Shown in pieces: positions 1 to 13,639 of a stretch of 64,000 bases of DNA. The first letter of the stretch is position 1. Every line of letters begins with the position of its first letter. Origin of the DNA: Sipunculus nudus (lineage: Eukaryota > Annelida > Sipuncula > Golfingiida > Sipunculidae); assembly GCA_026874595.1 (NCBI GenBank), contig CM049312.1, positions 68,230,929-68,294,928 on the forward strand, given 5' to 3'. The notes beneath the pieces were generated by a model that had not been told where the DNA came from, did not search any database, and was given only the letters and a program-made list of their open reading frames with translations. The position numbers and the translations under genes are program-made.

Positions 1-1900
1 CTTTTAGGTAGGCGAACGGATTTATTAACGCACGGGCTTTCGAAGCGCCTAGGCTTTGTCCATAGCCAATGCTGTTACATTTTATTTGTTTGTTAGCTAA
101 CCAGCCCGATATCCCGCGTGTATGCTAATATGCTCACGAAGACAATTCCAGAGCACAAAATCCTGTGAACGTTCGTAACGCGACAGGATAAATGTCAATC
201 AAAGTCAATGTAACAGGCTTAAAATGCTGGTCTGTTACCCCGTCGGCTCGATGCAGATGGTCTGTCTGAGACTGTGGTTCTAAGTTCGCAGGTTGTTTTG
301 TCAGGCGTGCTGTCATTCAAAACGAAATGTAAAAATATTGGCATTGTACTTTGCTGGCCTTATATGCGGTTTTCTGGAAACGCAAGCATGGCTACAATAC
401 AATATTGATAATTGAGCGGGAACAAGGTTGGAGGTAAATTCGAACTTTTATTTAAAAAGAGCAGGAACACCTAGGCATATTTCTTCTTTGTAAATGGTCA
501 GGCAACTGTAGGTAACTACGGCTATCTAGGGAACAAAATAGTTACTCTGAATATTTAAACATGTCAATCATGGCTGCAAAAGATGGGCGGGTTTAAGGTG
601 TCGAGTTTTCCTGAGAACTCCATTTTCCAGAACTGCAAAAAACTGATATCTACGATTTCAAAACGAGATTGCACAAATCTTATATGCATAAACGTCGAGT
701 GCAGCAGAGTGCGCTGCGACTGATACCAGGTTGTATACGGGCTGCTATAGCTGAGCTGAATAATTCAGCACGACAAAAGGTCAAGACATTTGTGGTCGTC
801 CAGAATTCAGAGACACAGGCATACTGTCAGAGCAGTCTTATTCCCCCTTGATTAGATTGACACATGTCTTATCATTGCTGCATTAGACAGTCATTGTGAA
901 ACCGGTGGGTTCTACAAGAGCGTCGGTGCTGGACAAGACAATACTTATCATATCTCGATTACACCTATTTACTAGCCGCTTATCAGTGGACAATGGCTAA
1001 CTATGAGCTCAAATAATTAGGGATGGTATTGCTAAGTGTCAATCCAAGAACCCCCCCCCCCCCCCTTCGTTTAAAATGTCTCTTTGGAATTTATATGAGT
1101 ATATACGAGTTAGTTGAGCTATAAAAAGGTGATCAAGGAGTTCCATCGTAGTTGTCCCGCAGAAAGCTCGGCGCGCAACTCGGCACCGAATTGAAAGTTT
1201 ATTTGAACAGGACTCGGCTGGCAACAACACAAAATGGTCGAATTAGCATAGTACATATATCTATAAAATGTACGATTAGCATAGATAATACAATATTTGC
1301 TTCAACGCCTATTTCCATCTTTCCATCTGCTGAGCAGGTGCATGTCTTCTGAGAGCGATATAAAATATTTCCTTTGTTTAACAAAGGGTATGTTTACTTT
1401 TTCAACATTTTTTTTAGATTTGAGGTTGGAGGGTTCCCTGAGCATTATTTATCCCGCATTTGCACGCTTGGATTGATCTTATCAACTTATAAAAATTCAA
1501 TACTGTATTCCAATTTGATGGACCGCAGTTGTTCAACCAATAAATAAATTTAGAACTCTAAATAAATCAACTTAATTTTTAAAATCTTCTTTCTTTAAAA
1601 GATTATAAAGTTTTATTCCAGTGTCAAGGCCTGTATAATACTGGTACCTGGACTCTGACACATATAATAAAATGGACAATCAAGCAGACCGATAAGCAAG
1701 TTGAAGGTCAGTTATGAATGATGTCAGTGGAAGCGATTATTAATGTAATTATTTAAGTAATGATGGATTATGATATTGACAAACAATAGCCATATTTGAA
1801 TCAGTGGATGGCACAGCCCTGTGGGCTGACTGAAACCTGCACGTGCAGTACGATTCAAACCAATTCTGCAGTGTAAAGAATATCGTGGGTGTACATCATG
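1..1900. other. Non-coding flank, nothing recognised
   Basis: No exon, RNA gene or transposon end is recognised here. A poly-C run lies at 1051-1064 and the largest open frames are about 60 codons without any familiar motif. The stretch precedes the first DNA that aligns with the duplicated units further right. Confidence 0.5.
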
Positions 1901-1909
1901 ATTCATATC

Positions 1910-2101
1910 TTAGTGACCAAATATAAAAAGGTTACCATCCACAATATCCCAGGTGCGTTTGGCCTGTAATCGTTTATTATCCAGCTTAACAAAACACATA
2001 ACATGCTTTTGACAGTAATACCGTGCTTCAGACGACAGTCCGCGGGTTTTATTTCTATATTCCTTTACAAAGCATTTCATTGTGTCGATACTCCACCGCA
2101 T
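1910..2101 (-). pseudogene. Possible relic of a PAN-domain terminal exon (unit 0)
   Basis: A 63-codon minus-strand frame ending in TAA has a Cys-x5-Cys block (YCQKHVMCF) that lines up with the ACQQKIRCL block of the PAN exon at 43469-43719. It has an S-E pair just upstream (SSEARYYC against SEEECAVAC), a T-W pair downstream where the intact exon has T-C-W, and a similar short tail after it. One of the paired cysteines is missing and no clean splice acceptor is visible at the expected place. It sits just left of unit 0, where an old gene copy could be expected. This is a weak match made by eye and could be chance. Confidence 0.25.
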
Positions 2102-2369
2102 GCAACAGATGGAAACACTAACTACGCAGGTTTCTTACAGGTTAGTACGATTATGACGATACTGATTCTTTCAAATATCAATGTTCATCAGGATGGTCCT
2201 AGACAGTCGAGTGGTAACACTCTCGGCTTTCGCCGCTGGCGACCCTGGTTCCATTCGCGGTGTTGCTGTGAGAGCAAAAATTGAATACATGATCATAGGA
2301 AAATAATCCTCATATACGACATAGATAATTGATGATAAATTATTTTTTTTTTCAAATTGTGAGCTACCT

Positions 2370-5184
2370 AATGACATAAAGATGCACAGAAACCAGTTGA
2401 AGAGAAGTCGTTTCATATTTCTATCACTGATCAGCCAGCTGTTTAATTTTATATGAAAGAAATATAAAGAAAACGTGACAAAAATGAACTGATCCCCCAA
2501 GCTGCGCTTTATTGTACTCATCAATTTTCAAACGTTAATCGGTTTTGTCAGTCCAATCTTATGAACTGATTATATTTGGAATGCTTCAAAATTCTTATCG
2601 CACAATTTATAATATCCTTAAATGCTTGCATCTGATAGAGTATTTCTTGGCAAATAAAATAGGAGTCTCCTTCCATATCAATAAGTAAGTATTTAGCAAA
2701 AAAAACTAATTATTGATTCACATCAGGCTGCATTCTTACCATTTTGACTTTGTTATTGTAGGAATGAATAGCACACAAACAAAAGCAAATGCATAACAGC
2801 ATATGCAAATAAAACAACTTTCAGATGTTACCAAAATACAAGAAATGTATGTGATGCAGGGAGACTTTTCAGTTAACGTTTGTTCCTCCCAACTCTATTT
2901 ATAAATGTTTACTAGATTCAAGAGAGAACATTCCTTGCAATGGCTCAATGCTTATGAGCAGCGCTACAACATATGAACCACTTTTATCCTATAATGAGGA
3001 TATATGTTGTACATACCATATTTTAATTCTTTGTGCAAATAACTTATTAATAGTTATAAAAAATTATTAAAAAAAACAAACAAAAATTTCCCAATTGCAA
3101 CGGTTCAATTTTTTTGCATTAGATAATTGCTTACCTTTATTGTCCCCTTCTTATTATTATAATTGCTTGAATGAGAAATCTTTATGTTCAATGCAGCCGA
3201 TAAAAACCAATAGCCATATATATACGCGAATAATATAAAATGAACAAATATATTGAATAATAAAAAGAAATACCAGAATGTTAAAAACAGACGTTTACTT
3301 TCTGAAATTTCTCCAGCATTTTCGGATCATTAAAGGATGTTCATCTTAAATATTTAATTAATAAAGGCAAATTTAAGTTGAGAGAAGGATTCAGCTCTTA
3401 TAATGTATACTTATTGTCACAAATGGTAGCTAAATGTGTATCCATATAATGTTTATACCTTTTTAAACTTAAGCGAAACGAGTGCACATGACCCCTTGGT
3501 TGTTTATCACGGCATAACTCTCCCTTGCTAATTAAAGCGTAGATACAGCCTAAACTCTAAATATAAACCAAGTCAAAACACATACTTCCAATATGTGCCA
3601 GGATATAATCACGGCAGACGCGAAGGTGCTTGATGAACAGGGAGCAGTGAGTGATCTACGATGGTTGGTATTTCTTGTAACAAAACCTTGGAATCTGGTT
3701 GCATGTTGCAGGATTCTATAAAGCTTTTAGTCTCAATTTTCTCACAGATGAAAGGAAATAAGATAGACAGGGAGACTAAAGAGTCCCTGGAACAAGAATT
3801 AAAAGGTTCGATACAGAAGTAGACAATGATTTTAACCGGCCATTAAATGATTCCTCATAACGTTAGCCACATGTGTATACATCGTGGTTGAAGCTCAATG
3901 TAAGGAAACGACTAAACGAATATTAAACTGGCATCACATATTCTCGCTCGAATTGTATCAATGTGAAAAATATATAACTATTTGTGTATCTTAAATAAAA
4001 ATGAGATAGGTTTTCAGAAGATGAGGTTGGTGTTTAGACTTACCTATTTGTCTTTACGAATAAAGCAGCAAGGGATAAGTGCGAGAAAATAAGTTTCTTC
4101 TTTGGCGCTTACCTTTCAGATGTGTGTTTATTTCAGTATAAATCAGGCTTATTATGGGAAACTATGATTATAAATGACGATGCCCAAAGCTAGGGTTCAA
4201 AATACAATGGAGGATTCTAGCAGTCGGAATTGTATATTGTATATTCATAGAAACACAGGCATGCTTGACTGCCGTTGCCAGGAAACAATAGGCTTCAAAG
4301 CCTTGCTGAAGTTGATCAAACGTACAAGTGACACCTTGGAAAAAAATGTATGTATATGTCGATTACCTCATAACAGTCAGTTCGGCCTCCATTATTTGCA
4401 TGTCAGTGGAGAAAATTCCTATAAGGGGTAGATGAAAATCATCAAATAAGTACCTGGCGATAGCTACTTAAAAATATACTGACCAATGTTTATTCAAAGA
4501 TAGCGTTATTTAAACAATTCCAGAAATAGCGTTCGCCTTTAAAAGAAGAGCCAGTAGTGGGAAGTATGTACAGTAGGTGTGAACTTTGCTCTTAGGAAGC
4601 ATAAACACGTTTTCCTGTAACACATATTGTTCATTAGAGTTGAGCCTATAGCTTGTTTGTGTACCGTCAGTTAAATGCTTTTAAAATTTACCCAGTGTAT
4701 AGAAACCGACCAGGACCCCATCTTGGAGTTCGATTGGAGATGTTGATGTAGATACCTTAAAAATACAAGGACTCCAATAGATGCCATGCCCTGGTGATAT
4801 CTGAGTTGTTTAGTTGATCACCATCCCTGCATGGATATTTTCCAGGCCACATTACATAAAAACTGGAATGTTCTCACTTGAAACGGAATGTGCTATTTCG
4901 GCAAAAAATATGCCACTTGCCATTCAAAATGAATCCCTGGACAAAAATGTAGCATGGCACGTAATAAAGAAAAACTATCAAATATGGATAAACTAAAACA
5001 ATGCAATCGATCCCATGATCAAAAGAATGATGCAATTTATGAATGAATGATAATCTTAGATTAAGATCGCAGAATGAACTGTTCCATGGTTTGGCTACGG
5101 AATGTGTTCACTGTGGCTTGACCGAGTGAATGTACACATTATATAGTCTTATGAAATCTTTACATATATATATATATAATATAA

Positions 5185-5279
<95 letters not shown>

Positions 5280-6150
5280 ACATGCTATTCTTTAAGCACC
5301 ATATTTCTGCTATTTGCAAAACATGCCAGTTTTTTCAGATATTTTTACGTCAACCTTTGTTTGGAAAACAAAGACACAGTGATAGTCATACATTGAACAT
5401 TGATAACTAACTATGCGAGCGTCATATAATCGTATGATTTACCGGGTTAGAGACACGCCCTTACTTGTTTGACTCCCCTGAGTGAACTTCATCCTTGTTA
5501 CCCCTCCTTCTCAGGTAAAGCGAGAAAATAAATGGGGCATATGTCTCTGAGATACACTGCTAATAAGCAAATCTATTTACAATAATATGGTCAAATAATT
5601 TTTAAACCAAGGGACTTTATCTAGGCTCAACAGACAACAAATCTCGAGAGAACAATAATACGCTCATGGAACCGGCTTTGCTATGATCCCATTGAAATGA
5701 AGCTTGATAGAAAATCTATAATTATCTTTCTGCAAAAGTTAATTGGTAATCGGTGTTCAAATTATGCTCCCTTATTCAATGAACAAGATATATCCATTAA
5801 CTAGATTATTCAGGATGTCTCGGGAACACTGACACTTATTTCAGCAATTTTACTGATTTTTAACGTATTCCGTTTCGAAATGAATTATTCGCTTTATTTC
5901 CTTATTATCCAACATAAACCATACTCAAAGCATCTAACAGGATATTATATTCTTATTTAAGATATTTGAAATCTTAATTGTCCCTTTTTGGAACCACCTC
6001 TGGCTTGATCACTTACAGGCGGAATTAAATGCAATAAACAGCTGTCATCGATTCATTTATCATTTTAAAACTTATGTATTAGACCTATTCAGCACTGGTT
6101 ATCAATTACCATAATATGAAATTAGGTTGACTGTCTTTGTTCGTCGCGTT
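2370..6150. repeat. Unit 0: ancient, deleted copy of the duplicated block
   Basis: Diverged but collinear matches are seen in three pieces. 2370-4550 matches 14385-16390 (for example GCAGGGAGA and TTTTCAGTTAACGTT shared near 2860 and 14780). 4550-4830 matches 18940-19255. 4830-6150 matches 40670-42200 (for example ATCTCGAGAGAA followed by ACGCTCATGG near 5642 and 41765). The jump from 16390 to 18940 and from 19255 to 40670 in the counterpart shows large losses in unit 0 or gains in the others. No intact gene remains in it. The stretch includes small open frames with no recognisable motif. Confidence 0.6.
5163..5279. repeat. (TA)n-(GA)n compound microsatellite
   Basis: An imperfect TA tract leads into about 22 TA dinucleotides followed by about 17 GA dinucleotides. 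A very similar TA-to-GA compound tract occurs inside the piggyBac-like element at 31778-31898. Confidence 0.95.
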
Positions 6151-8651
6151 CACCATATAAGACAATGCTTCTGCTGGTAAAAGGGTTTCACGTCTCCAAA
6201 TATCGTATTAGATCGAATGATGCAAATGTATCAAATAGCAAATACCTATTGTTCGTGTTTAATCTTATAAATATTAATTGGAATGGACGGTTTCGTTTAA
6301 TGGATTTATTAAGCAGTATATCACATACGTATAATATCTAATAAGGATCATTATTTCTGATGCTAAAAAGCCGTTTATATTTATATAACATTTACTGATC
6401 CATTAGTGCTAGTATTAGGAATAGTCGGGCGGCTATTTTTGCCTTCCTATTGATCTTTCATCATAAGAACACGCTAAGTAATAATTGCCGATCTAATGGC
6501 ATAAATGCTTGTTCTGCCAGGTTAATCATCAGTGCATACCGAGAAGGGTGGTCACGTCTAGGACGTAAAGCAACCCTCGTCTGCCGTCTTAATCAGACCA
6601 TTTATGACACTCAGCACAGCGGTCTCTGTGTCTGTTGCCTTCTATATGCAGATAATGCATTTTCATTAAATCGTCTTCATAAAAAAGACATTGTAACCTC
6701 TATAAAACAGTCCTACAAGGATTAATAAAAGAAAGCAAATTTTGACCTTAAATGTTTAATTTGGACTTTTTCAAAAGTGAGGCCACAACAGCGTTTATAA
6801 ACTAAAATTGGAAAGTTCCTGAAGAAAAACGTGAACATCCATAATAGATAGAATCAACAAAACCAGGTCATCTATGCTTTGCTTAAACATGATAGTGGGA
6901 ATCGGGTCCATATACAGGTTTTTAATGAACAGAGATAATAATAGAGAGCAGAAGTATACTCTTAGAAAGATAACAGTTATATACTAAAAGATGGTGTTTT
7001 TTGAGAGTCATTGTGTCTTCGAAGTTAAATTTAACGGCTCACATTTTGTTTTTCCGTCACTTTTACGTTCACTACGCTGTTAATAACATCATAAGAAAAC
7101 GTATTGTACAAGAAATATTTGCGCATTTCAGTAATTAAATATCTAAAATATTGGTTATCAAATCACCTTATAAGCCTTATAAACAGAGGTATGCATCCCT
7201 TTATTATAAAATACTAAAAGTTGTGGAAATAATGCTTTTAGATAATAAGATCAGCTTTTGAAAAAACTCTCTGAAATACGTATTAACTCCTATATTTATC
7301 AAATTTAATTCACTAAAAAAATTTAAATTCACCACATTCAAGGAAGAAAAAAAAACAGTGTTCATACAGGGAAAAGATTAGAAAGTAAAGGTGTATAGCA
7401 AGTATTATGTGCAATGTCATCAATGACTCACTCAAAGTTAAACTTAATGTGATGCATACCATTTTGCTGCGTTCAACATTCCGGAGAGTCATTTTTATCA
7501 GTTGTTTCGTTCTAATGCTCCCTAACTTGGTATAGCTTTCGGGTAACTGCCTATATGCGAAGCAGGAGTTTGGACACTGACGAATACAGAAGTTAGTAAA
7601 TACTCCATAACTTACGTCGCTTACAGAGAACATTATCCGATCAATTACTGTGTATGACAGGGAAACTAAGGTAGTTTTGGGCCTCCAATGAGAAAATAGT
7701 TCAATGACCAAGCAATTAAGCAAAATATTGTGTTTATGAATGGAAATAGATCTCGCTTTGAAACTTTGCAACCGCAATTTTTGACATTTTTTTTTAAATA
7801 CGTTCAATGATATGCGTAGCCTTTGCCCAGAGAACTGGATTGCTGACGGTTGATTCATTGTAGCAAATTGGCGGCTGGTATGCAAGGCAGATTTTTTGCC
7901 GCCTATCAAGATTTGGCAGTGATAAGCAAAGGATATGTTAAGCAAAAACATTGCCGAAGGGTAACTTACATATACTTTCGATAAAAGTTTTGATTAATTC
8001 GACATTTTTAGCTAAGATATCATGATGTAATCATTCAGTGAAATGCCTCTAGTTTTTTTTCTTATAGTTCTCCTGTTACTCTTATACAGTGTATGATTTA
8101 CCATGATTAACCATAGGTGTCTCAGTCTGCTATGACCAGTCTGATGAAGATACCATGCAAATCAGAACAAACCGCCTGAGTTCCTTGCTTTAAAACTTTA
8201 ATGCAAATTGACTTTTACAGTCAGCTGTAACGCCAGTTGGTTTGAACGTACAGTCAGAACACAAAAAATACACGCAGCATGTTGGACAAGAAAAGCATTT
8301 TCTGCTTAGCAAATACAATTTCAAAATAAATATATCATTCAAACAAAGTGTTATTCTTTGGATAATTAATGTTATTTAAATTCTGTCCTATGACTTAAGG
8401 GAATCATTTAAAAGGTTCACAGTTTCAGTGATCCATTTAGATATATTTATAGATGTTATATAATATGGACGGACATATATCATACCGAGTCGGTTTTCTC
8501 TTTTGTCATATATCTAATTTAGCATATCTAGGTATAGAGTATAGATTGAAAAGAATGATCAACTAAAGATCCACTTAATACCTATTCCATCAGGACAGAT
8601 ACACCCATCCTTTCTCATTATCACGTGAGCTCACAAAACATAGCCATAGGT
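6151..8651. other. Non-coding, left part of unit 1
   Basis: The duplication starts near 6682. The matching DNA of unit 2 (22531-24463) differs by scattered substitutions and small indels. A 212-codon minus-strand frame at 7313-7951 is interrupted in the duplicate, so it is not annotated. No exon or RNA gene is seen. Confidence 0.5.
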
Positions 8652-9826
8652 CTAATTGGAGAGGGAATTCCTCCGAATATAGTAACCTGCGCCCTTTTCA
8701 TGTCTGTAGCTATGGAAGCTCTTTGTAGTTACTTTCGTATTCATCCAGCATGAAGCATACATTTCAAACATTGTGAAACTGTTGCACCAAGGTTGCCTCT
8801 GACAGGTATCTGCGCATACCAATTTGTTGTCGCAAAGCATTTGTATAGAATCTTTTTCGAATACAATGTAATCTCTGGCCGCAATCACCCATTTTGCTGT
8901 GTATCGATGCGACATCGGTGGTGGTTCTACTAACATATGGATAAAAACATATAAACATATATACAAGCTTATAGATGATTCAAAAAGCCATTCAGTGATG
9001 CATACAGTTGAGCACTTCAGGGTTAAGTTTTAAGATCAAATTATAGCTGTTCTGCAGCCGTCGATTAAATTTTGTTGTTTTCAGCCAATTATATAAATTC
9101 ACGTTTTGATTCAGTATATCGTTATTGGAGAATATGTAAGTGTTGCAGAACTTTCAGACTTACCAAGGGTTAGTGATCTTATTTCGACAACTACCTGTAA
9201 AGAATATATAAGGCACCCATCAATTTCCACTTCTGTGAAGTAAGATTTTGCTCCCAGTGACAGCTGGTTTTGCGTTGGATGCAATAAGTACACAGTGCGG
9301 TTCCAACTACATTCATGTCCATCATAAGGTATTACCCCTGTAGAGGGAATGTAAAACCCAATGACATCACCATCCTGGACGGTCATGGGTCTTCTTGGTG
9401 TCACATTATGGATTCCTCGGCTCCTTGCAATGTACTCCTGCGTTCCACCACGGAAAAGGTAACTTAGTTTGGTTTCTTTAGGACGCCACACTTGCAAGAC
9501 GATCTTACCTGGGTTATTTGCATAAAAACTGAATCGGTTGACATTGTAGGAACCCGAACCATTTATTCTTATATATGGCCGAGGAATGACAACATGGTTA
9601 AACCACAAATCCATTTTCCTGCGATGTATTAATTCTGGACCAAATGCGATTAATTTTCCAAATGAAGACCCTGAAAAAGAAAGAAAGGAGCGTAAAAAAA
9701 TCAATAAACGTATGCAAGTAATGCATATAACATTAATAATTCCATTGTCATCCTTATATAATACATTACCTACTTACCTGCCCAGAAAAGAAGCCACATT
9801 GTATCCAAGATGTACCCGACATGCAT
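8652..9826 (-). CDS. Secreted protein: signal peptide, unnamed beta-rich domain, C-terminal PAN/apple domain (copy 1)
   Basis: Spliced as complement(8652..8929, 9164..9670, 9778..9826): 834 nt, 277 residues plus stop. Both introns (107 and 234 bp) are phase 1. Donors are GTAAGTAGG and GTAAGTCTG; the first acceptor follows a pyrimidine tract ending TTTTTCAG, the second is ATATGTTAG. Exon 1 starts MHVGYILDTMWLLFWA, a short hydrophobic signal. Exon 2 gives residues 18-185, rich in alternating hydrophobics, with LQVWRP and QDGDVIGFY motifs, two cysteines and three N-glycosylation sequons (NGS, NVT, NRT). I cannot name this domain. Exon 3 (residues 187-277) has the PAN pattern with CADTCQRQPWCNSF and SCW. 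The second copy at 24464-25637 keeps every splice site and differs at only about 14 of 834 coding positions (8 amino acids), fewer than the surrounding non-coding DNA, which supports a functional gene. An extracellular, probably ligand-binding role is inferred. The exact ATG is the first in frame before the hydrophobic stretch. Confidence 0.85.
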
Positions 9827-12800
9827 TGTCAAACTTAGTGGCTTCTCTGTTTCCAGTAGATATATTGAGAATGCTGGTGATCTGTTTCTGTAATAATTTG
9901 GAAAAAGTAAAGTAGGGCTTTAGAATAGAAAAAATATAAAGTGCAATAATTTATCAGTCGGTATTATAAGCATTTCACCATGATATATACAAGCTTGCAG
10001 GGGAAATGTGGCATGTACTAAAAGAAAAATTGCTCCTCAACAAAGTGCACGCGTATTGCTGTAGGTTGAAGTAAAAACCAGTCGGATGGAAGTTCATCTA
10101 TTCTCGAATTGTTCTTTAAATATGTTTCAATTTATATCAGTCTTTATACATTTGTTAATAATTTTTGCACCTTATAATAAAGAATATTTGTTTGCCTTTT
10201 TTTATTTATAAAAAAATATGTTACTGCAACGGGCTGACGGTTTATCAGTAACGTGAATATGCCAAAGGTAATATGATTTCTCAAATATTTTAAGCTATAT
10301 CAAGTGCAAAATATATATTAATCTTGCCTGTATATTGGGTAAATGGTTTCAAAATTTTTAGGCCAATTTGCAATGATGCTTGGTTGAATTCGACATACAG
10401 GCGATGCATTATTAATTCTTAATGTAAGTATCTAAATATAGATGCTAAGGTATATTAAATAATGAATATAATTTTACCTGGAAAGATTTTACTAAGATCT
10501 CCCTAGATGCTTAGTTTATATATTATCAACTGCTGCGGTTTGTGTCTAAATAAGGAGATAAAGTTCCAATGGATTTAGGTTAAAGCGACCTTATTTTGGA
10601 TCTCCAAAATATTTTACAGGGTCCTCCCCTGATATTCACTAAGTTAAGAGTTTCTAGGTCAAACTGCAAATTTTTAGCCCATCTGATTAATAGGAAGGTA
10701 ACATCATATTCTTTCACATTGCTCACAAAATATCATCATAGTGATCTCATTTCAGATTTCCATGATTTTTTTTTTCACAGGGAACCTCCATATCGAACGG
10801 TAACAAATTGTTCAAATCTGGCATTTAAAATGCATAAATCATGTTCTGTCACATATTTTGCAAAAAAAAATTGGTCACAGGGACCCTATTTCAGTGGTCG
10901 AGCAGACCTTACAATGACCCCCATTTACATAAAGTAGGACGTTTCTTGATCAAACCGTACTTAAAAATTATTATAATATTTTCTTCCTTTAATTAACAGA
11001 GTATATGTTACAGTGACCATATATGTTACAAAGTACATTTCCGCAGGACCTAACAGAATGTTACATTAGAAGATTCTAGGCATAATGGATGAGCATTTTG
11101 TCTCGTCTGAATGTCTCGGGGCTCGAATTCATGTTATGGGCCCGTAGTTAACAGTATATTGGTCCCCATGAGCTAATATCAGGTTTCCAAAGATGATTTG
11201 CGTGGGACTTCCCTTGAAGTTCACTTAGAAGTTCCTAAGCCTAATGATTAAAACTTACGACCTGTAAACGGACGGTCGTCTGGACGGATCGACGGACAGC
11301 TGGAAGACGCAAAAAGGGTGATCACTATAGCGTAGATGACTCATAGTCAGCTGAGTAAAGGATCTTTCTCAAACATGGAAATGTTTTAACAAACGTCAAA
11401 AGTACAGACGTTTACAATAATGAACACATCAATTGACAACAAGTTCCCAGTTTAGAATCTTTTTTGGAGACCCTTTATGTAACCATAATGATTGTTTTCA
11501 AAGTAAAATGGATAATGTACACATATCGCATCGGTCGTCAAGTGAGAGGCCTTAATGAAACGGAAGAAGTCAGGTCAACCAATATAAATTAAGAATCATT
11601 AGATTTTTTAAAAACAAATTTAAAGTTCTCAGATTAAAACAAAACTTCCTGAGTTGATCAATGTTGACTTATACAACGAACTTTGGAATTAAGATATATA
11701 AAAGCCACCTTAATGTTCCATACACCTTGAATTTGAAATAAATAAAAAAAATCTTTATCTGGATTCTGATCAACTATTTTATATTCATTGGTAAAGGATA
11801 TCCCCTAGAGCACCAGATGCCACGTTTTGCATTACATGGCTATTCCTTAGAAAATTCCTGTCATACCAAAAGAAAGATCATTGAAAGAATAAAGCAATGA
11901 ATTAACATTTCTTCACATTTCATCTACTGGTGAATGGGGGGGGGGGGGGGGGGGGGGGAGGGGGTATGGACGAACGTAAATCTTTCTATACAAGTGAATT
12001 AATTTCACCAATAACGTGATCGTGTTAATTATTTTTTTTTCTGATTCATTCTTAGAATTGGAAATTCACTATTATCTTTGTTTACCGGCCTATCATGGGG
12101 TTCACGGATGTGAAAGGTCACCTGATCACATGTTACTGCTTGTAGGTACAATCTGAATATTTTAACTATATATCTAAATTATGTCTGAGAAAATTGAGAG
12201 CATTATGATAAATTATATCTGACTAAATTTTTGTACAATTACGTGATGATGTGCGGGAACCATGAAATATACTATTTCAAACTGTTCCCATTTATTCTTT
12301 TAAATAATATATTTAACCGATATTTAACCATAGGAAAAAGTTCACAAAGTATGAATATGACGTATTTAAAAAACATGGTAATATTGAATAAGGAAAGTAT
12401 ACTTTCTTTCTAATTTTTACATTTTAATAGCTAACATAAATGATAAAAAGGAGGTAAAATTACCAATCCTTTTTGGAAACAATAATGACTACAGTGTGTA
12501 AAATGATATAAAAATGTAGATGATGAAAGGATCCGTCCATTTATTAAATATAACTCAAGTTGATCCAAAGCGGACAATATTTTTATGACAAAAGTATTTT
12601 GTTCTCAGGCTGATGCCGGTAACTGATGCCAAACTGGATTAGACAGTACTTCTAAAATAACCTTTATGAAATCTTTGAGCACAATTTACAAAATGCTTTC
12701 CTCTAAAACTAGACCCCACTCCTGATGACAGAAGGATTAAGTAATAAGGTTGAGTGGACATTTATAATGAATCGGCTGCCTCCGTGTGTAAGCGCTAAAT

Positions 12801-13639
12801 ATTGTCCACCACTTGAGTCCAAACGCTCAGGTTAGTAGTTCAAAAGGTCACCAGTAGAAGGTTAAAGGACACGCTATGTGTATAAATGGTGTATCTTGCG
12901 GGTTGGAGTTTATTAATATTCATAGGGCTAACGAGCACCTTTAGCATTGTTTACGGCCGTATTGTTATTTCTGCACCTTATGAATATTCAGTGCCTATCA
13001 GCGGGTTCTGGTTTAAATGGATAGGCTGAATCTGACACAAACGTGACTGTATATCAAGCTGTTTGAGTTGTTCGTACTTGCCACTTTGTTTGTGAATGTA
13101 ATTCTAGTTACGAAGTCTTTACTTCCAGTATGAAGACTAATTTTGAATACGTACCTTATACTTAAAAGGAAGTTTCATTTAAAGATAGGAAATGCATTTG
13201 TGATCACAAGTTCACAGTAGTTTTGAAAGGCTTCATTTTTATGGTAAGGTGATGTAAAGCAGTAGGCAGCAAAAATGTTTAATAGACAGTTTCAGGAGTG
13301 TCTGCCATTCAGTCCGTCACGTGCTCCATGCACAGATTATTGTTGTGGGTTAAAAATGGGGGTATTATGTTAAAACGCGTATTAAGGTATCACAAATCTG
13401 TTTAATTATGTCATTGCTACCAATGCCAGTGTAAGTTCGTTTGCCTTGTACAGCGCCGGAAAAACGTAATTTGAGTGAGTGACAACGTATGGCATAAGCC
13501 AAGGGTATGACATACGTTCCCGGAGTAGGAAACTTTCTAAGCAGTAGGCCCTCAAGGCATAAGTGCCTTGGTACCTGACATTGCCTTAGAATTTATGAGT
13601 ATGTTTGTGTATTTTTTCGTCATATAGCTTTCAACCGCG
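9827..13639. other. Non-coding, upstream of gene copy 1
   Basis: This is the 5' side of the minus-strand gene. No further exon is needed because the signal exon carries an ATG. The DNA matches 25638-31480 of unit 2 apart from unit-2 additions (27136-28770 and two extra 280-bp repeats). A 60-codon frame at 12231-12413 is present in both copies but has no motif. No promoter element is convincing. Confidence 0.5.
11936..11964 (+). repeat. Poly-G tract
   Basis: About 28 bases that are G apart from a single A. The duplicate at about 29923-29937 is shorter and interrupted by A, so the tract length has changed since the duplication. Confidence 0.95.

Noticed and set aside
6450-6725. LLYADNAF within a 91-codon plus frame, resembling the reverse-transcriptase YADD motif
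   Set aside because: None of the other RT blocks is found in order around it in any frame, unlike the true relic at 46640-47310.
7313-7951. Longest single open frame in the window, 212 codons on the minus strand
   Set aside because: The duplicate in unit 2 (23068-23770) is broken by stops and indels, no domain motif is visible, and the frame has no codon pattern of a gene. AT-poor stop context explains it better.
12231-12413. 60-codon plus frame shared with 30197-30379
   Set aside because: Conserved no better than its non-coding surroundings and without motif, signal or splice sites.
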